This document shows positions 62,070-64,000 of a stretch of 64,000 nucleotides of DNA, one piece after another. Origin of the DNA: Micromonospora ureilytica (GTDB taxonomy: Bacteria; Actinomycetota; Actinomycetes; Mycobacteriales; Micromonosporaceae); assembly GCF_015751765.1 (NCBI RefSeq), contig NZ_JADOTX010000001.1, forward strand, positions 2,852,001 through 2,916,000. Direction: 5' to 3'. The first letter of the stretch is position 1. The number at the start of each line of letters is the position of its first letter. The notes under the pieces were generated by a model, which had not been told where the DNA came from, did not search any database, and saw nothing but the letters and a program-made list of their open reading frames with translations. Both the position numbers and the translations under genes were made by a program.

Positions 62070-64000
62070 CTACTCAGGGATCAGCTCACTGAGTCGGTCC
62101 AGTGTATATGCCTCCGACCCGACTGGCAGGTCCTCGGGCGCCTGAATGCCGATAAACGTGACCGGCTCGTTCGGTGGGCGACCGTCCCACGTCATCACCT
62201 CGGCCCGTGCGCGCCATCGGTCGACAAGGTATGACAAGGTGAGGTAACGCCGCTCCATCAGTGCTCGTACCCGGTCGGCCGTCGTGAAACTGTTGTCCTC
62301 CACCCGGTTGAATGACGGCGTACCCCGCAGGTACAGGTGCAGCCACACGGCCTGCCAGCCGCCCTCACCCTTGGCGAACACCATCGGCAGCGCGATCCGA
62401 CCCTGGCCACGCAGGTGCGAACGCGCCCGGACCGTCCGTGCGTCAAATGGTGGCCCGAGCTGGTCCTGCGTGCGGGTCTGGTAGCCGAACATCGACTCGG
62501 CAACCTCGTCGAACGACTCACCCGTATAGATGTATACCTGCGGAACGACATAGCGACCATCGATCGTCATGGGCATGTCGATGAACTCGGTTGCACCGTT
62601 TGCCGCGTCGGTGATGTCGCCGGAATGCACCACGCCGTTGTGGCGGTAGTTCGTCCACGACACTTGGCCGGCACCATGGAACTCGTCATCGAGCAGCAGC
62701 ACCGACAGGTCGTAGTCGGTGCGACGACTCGCCTGGCGCCAGTACATGAAGAAGCGCAGCAGCTCACCAGACACCGACGCCCGCGAGCCCCTTGGCAGGA
62801 CCGCGAAGCCGCCCTCCGCCGCCTTGCCGGACAGCGGCAGTGCGACGTCGAGCACCTCCGGGTCCACCAGCAGAGGCCGATCCTGCTTCGGCAGTCGGGC
62901 GCTGATCTCGGCGTCGAGCATCGACGACAGCTCGGCCACCAGCTCGGCTGGCAGCGGTGGCCGCTCGTCGGGGCCGACCCATGCGTTGCGCGAGCGGCTC
63001 GCGTACATCCGGGCCGACGCGGGCGTCAGCCGGTTGTCGACATGCTCCCGCAGCGAGAGCAGCACTCGGCCCGACGCCGAGTCGAGCGCACCGGTGACTG
63101 CGTCGACGACAGCGGTTCGCTCTGACGCCGGCGCCAGCCGCAGCAGCCGGTCCGCCGATCGCAGGAGCAGGCCCGGCGCCGCCGACAGTACCGAGGCGGC
63201 CGGACCGATAGCGCCGGCACGGATCGCCGCCTCCGCTCGGCCGGCGAGGTTGCGTACCCGCCGCTCGCCACGCGCGACCGCGAACACCTCCTGCGCGTGC
63301 GGCCACTGGTCGTACTCATGCGGGTGCAACCGCTCCCCGAGCCGCTTCCACCGTTCCGCGTAGCGCACGACGTCACCAAGCTTGTCCGAACTCGCACCGA
63401 CGACGTTGTTCAGGGCGGCAAGCAGCATCCGCCGCTCCGGGCGCCGGAAGGCGCGGAATCGCGTGGGCGTCTCGAGCGAGGCGTCCCCGCCGGATACCTG
63501 GCAGGCAAGGCGCAGCACGTCGGTCGTCGTGTCCACGCCGACCAGCGTCCGGCCGAGGACGAGCCGGATCCCGTTGAGCACGGCACGGTTCTCCCGTACC
63601 GGGATCTCGGCCGGCTGCGCGCCGTCCAAGCAGGCGACCGCAAGCTCGCTGAGGATCGCAAGGTCAGCCTCACCGAGTGGCGTCGAGCTACCAGCCAGGG
63701 TCAGATAGAGCCGCGCTGCCTCCACGTCGGCGGTATCGCCGAGACGCAGCAAGGTCACCCGGTCACCGGCAGCGGTGATGAGGTCGTCATGCGCGGCCAA
63801 TAGCTGGGCATAGGTGTGCTGGTAGGCCCCGTAGGCCGGTAGATCGAGCAGGTTCACCCCGCCCGAGGCGACGGCATCCCGCAGCTGCGCGTCGGTCGCT
63901 GTGCCCCCGCCGGCGAGTACGGCCGCCCGAAGCCGGTCCGTCCAGAAGTCAACGGTGTCGGGCACGTCGTCCGGGAAGCCGATGAAATAGGCGTTGTGCT
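62070..64000 (-). CDS. MXAN_6230/SCO0854-like protein with TerD-like domain (5' end outside window)
   Basis: 643 codons are present and the frame is still open at 64000 (HNAYFIGFPDDVPDTVDFW), so the N-terminus, where this family has a RING-like zinc domain, lies outside; GTG 63965 is internal. The middle ~300 residues are helical. The C-terminal third contains a TerD-like fold: DYDLSVLLLDDEFHGAGQVS, YRHNGVVHSGDITDAANGAT, FIDMPM. Known: TerD-type proteins bind calcium and belong to the tellurite/stress-resistance systems, in which proteins like this one accompany ter genes. More ter-type genes may lie to the right. Confidence 0.8.
   Translation of the reverse strand, partial: HNAYFIGFPDDVPDTVDFWTDRLRAAVLAGGGTATDAQLRDAVASGGVNLLDLPAYGAYQHTYAQLLAAHDDLITAAGDRVTLLRLGDTADVEAARLYLTLAGSSTPLGEADLAILSELAVACLDGAQPAEIPVRENRAVLNGIRLVLGRTLVGVDTTTDVLRLACQVSGGDASLETPTRFRAFRRPERRMLLAALNNVVGASSDKLGDVVRYAERWKRLGERLHPHEYDQWPHAQEVFAVARGERRVRNLAGRAEAAIRAGAIGPAASVLSAAPGLLLRSADRLLRLAPASERTAVVDAVTGALDSASGRVLLSLREHVDNRLTPASARMYASRSRNAWVGPDERPPLPAELVAELSSMLDAEISARLPKQDRPLLVDPEVLDVALPLSGKAAEGGFAVLPRGSRASVSGELLRFFMYWRQASRRTDYDLSVLLLDDEFHGAGQVSWTNYRHNGVVHSGDITDAANGATEFIDMPMTIDGRYVVPQVYIYTGESFDEVAESMFGYQTRTQDQLGPPFDARTVRARSHLRGQGRIALPMVFAKGEGGWQAVWLHLYLRGTPSFNRVEDNSFTTADRVRALMERRYLTLSYLVDRWRARAEVMTWDGRPPNEPVTFIGIQAPEDLPVGSEAYTLDRLSELIPE

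Overview
The window is high-GC DNA with many GTG starts, F420-type enzymes, LAL-type LuxR and TetR regulators, and leucine-rich-variant repeat proteins. This points to an actinobacterium, most likely a member of the Micromonosporaceae (inference; no rRNA or marker gene is present). No tRNA, rRNA or CRISPR array was seen.

Region 1 (1-20365) is a RiPP (ribosomally made, post-translationally modified peptide) gene cluster, cut by the left edge. Two precursor peptides with nitrile-hydratase-like leaders (NHLP) lie behind a divergent promoter opposite a MerR regulator. One core is almost all cysteine. The other is hydrophobic and has no Cys, Ser or Thr. Downstream of them are a stand-alone YcaO, a TfuA-like partner (the pair known for peptide thioamidation) and a cobalamin-type radical SAM enzyme. 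On the other side of the regulator lie two NHLP-type ABC exporters (one with a C39 leader peptidase), an HlyD-like adaptor, a SagB-type azoline dehydrogenase, a fused E1-like/YcaO cyclodehydratase, a lipoprotein and a large LuxR-family ATPase regulator. The cluster therefore carries two separate YcaO chemistries and one matching core peptide for each.

Region 2 (20.4-45.3 kb) is mixed accessory and housekeeping material. It contains a tiny lysine-rich protein, a methyltransferase/F420 oxidoreductase pair divergent from a LysR regulator, a cold-shock gene with a structured leader, a carboxylesterase, a DDN-like deazaflavin reductase, an SDR/AraC pair, an HTH protein/hydrolase operon behind two tandem palindromes, an OmpA-like lipoprotein, and a GNAT/hydrolase/MFS operon controlled by a GntR-TetR fusion regulator. 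The promoter and first ~40 codons of the GNAT gene are repeated in inverted, decayed form on the far side of that regulator. Two TetR-controlled divergent units with visible operators follow.

Region 3 (45.3-56.6 kb) looks like a defence island. A leucine-rich-variant repeat protein precedes a three-gene operon (CHAT protease with TPR repeats, a small partner, and a CATRA-like protein fused to a TIR-like domain). This operon is divergent from a two-helix membrane protein with a ThsA-type Macro domain. A 1385-residue STAND/NACHT-like ATPase ending in a second, closely related TIR-like domain faces it. Two TIR enzymes around a membrane-anchored Macro receptor recalls type II Thoeris logic, here combined with a caspase-like CATRA module. 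This is the best candidate for an undescribed system.

Region 4 (56.6-64 kb) holds genomic debris (a broken ATP-grasp gene, ISAs1- and IS5-type transposase remnants) around a large membrane protein, then a membrane-anchored pentapeptide-repeat protein and a TerD-like protein of the MXAN_6230/SCO0854 type that runs off the right edge.
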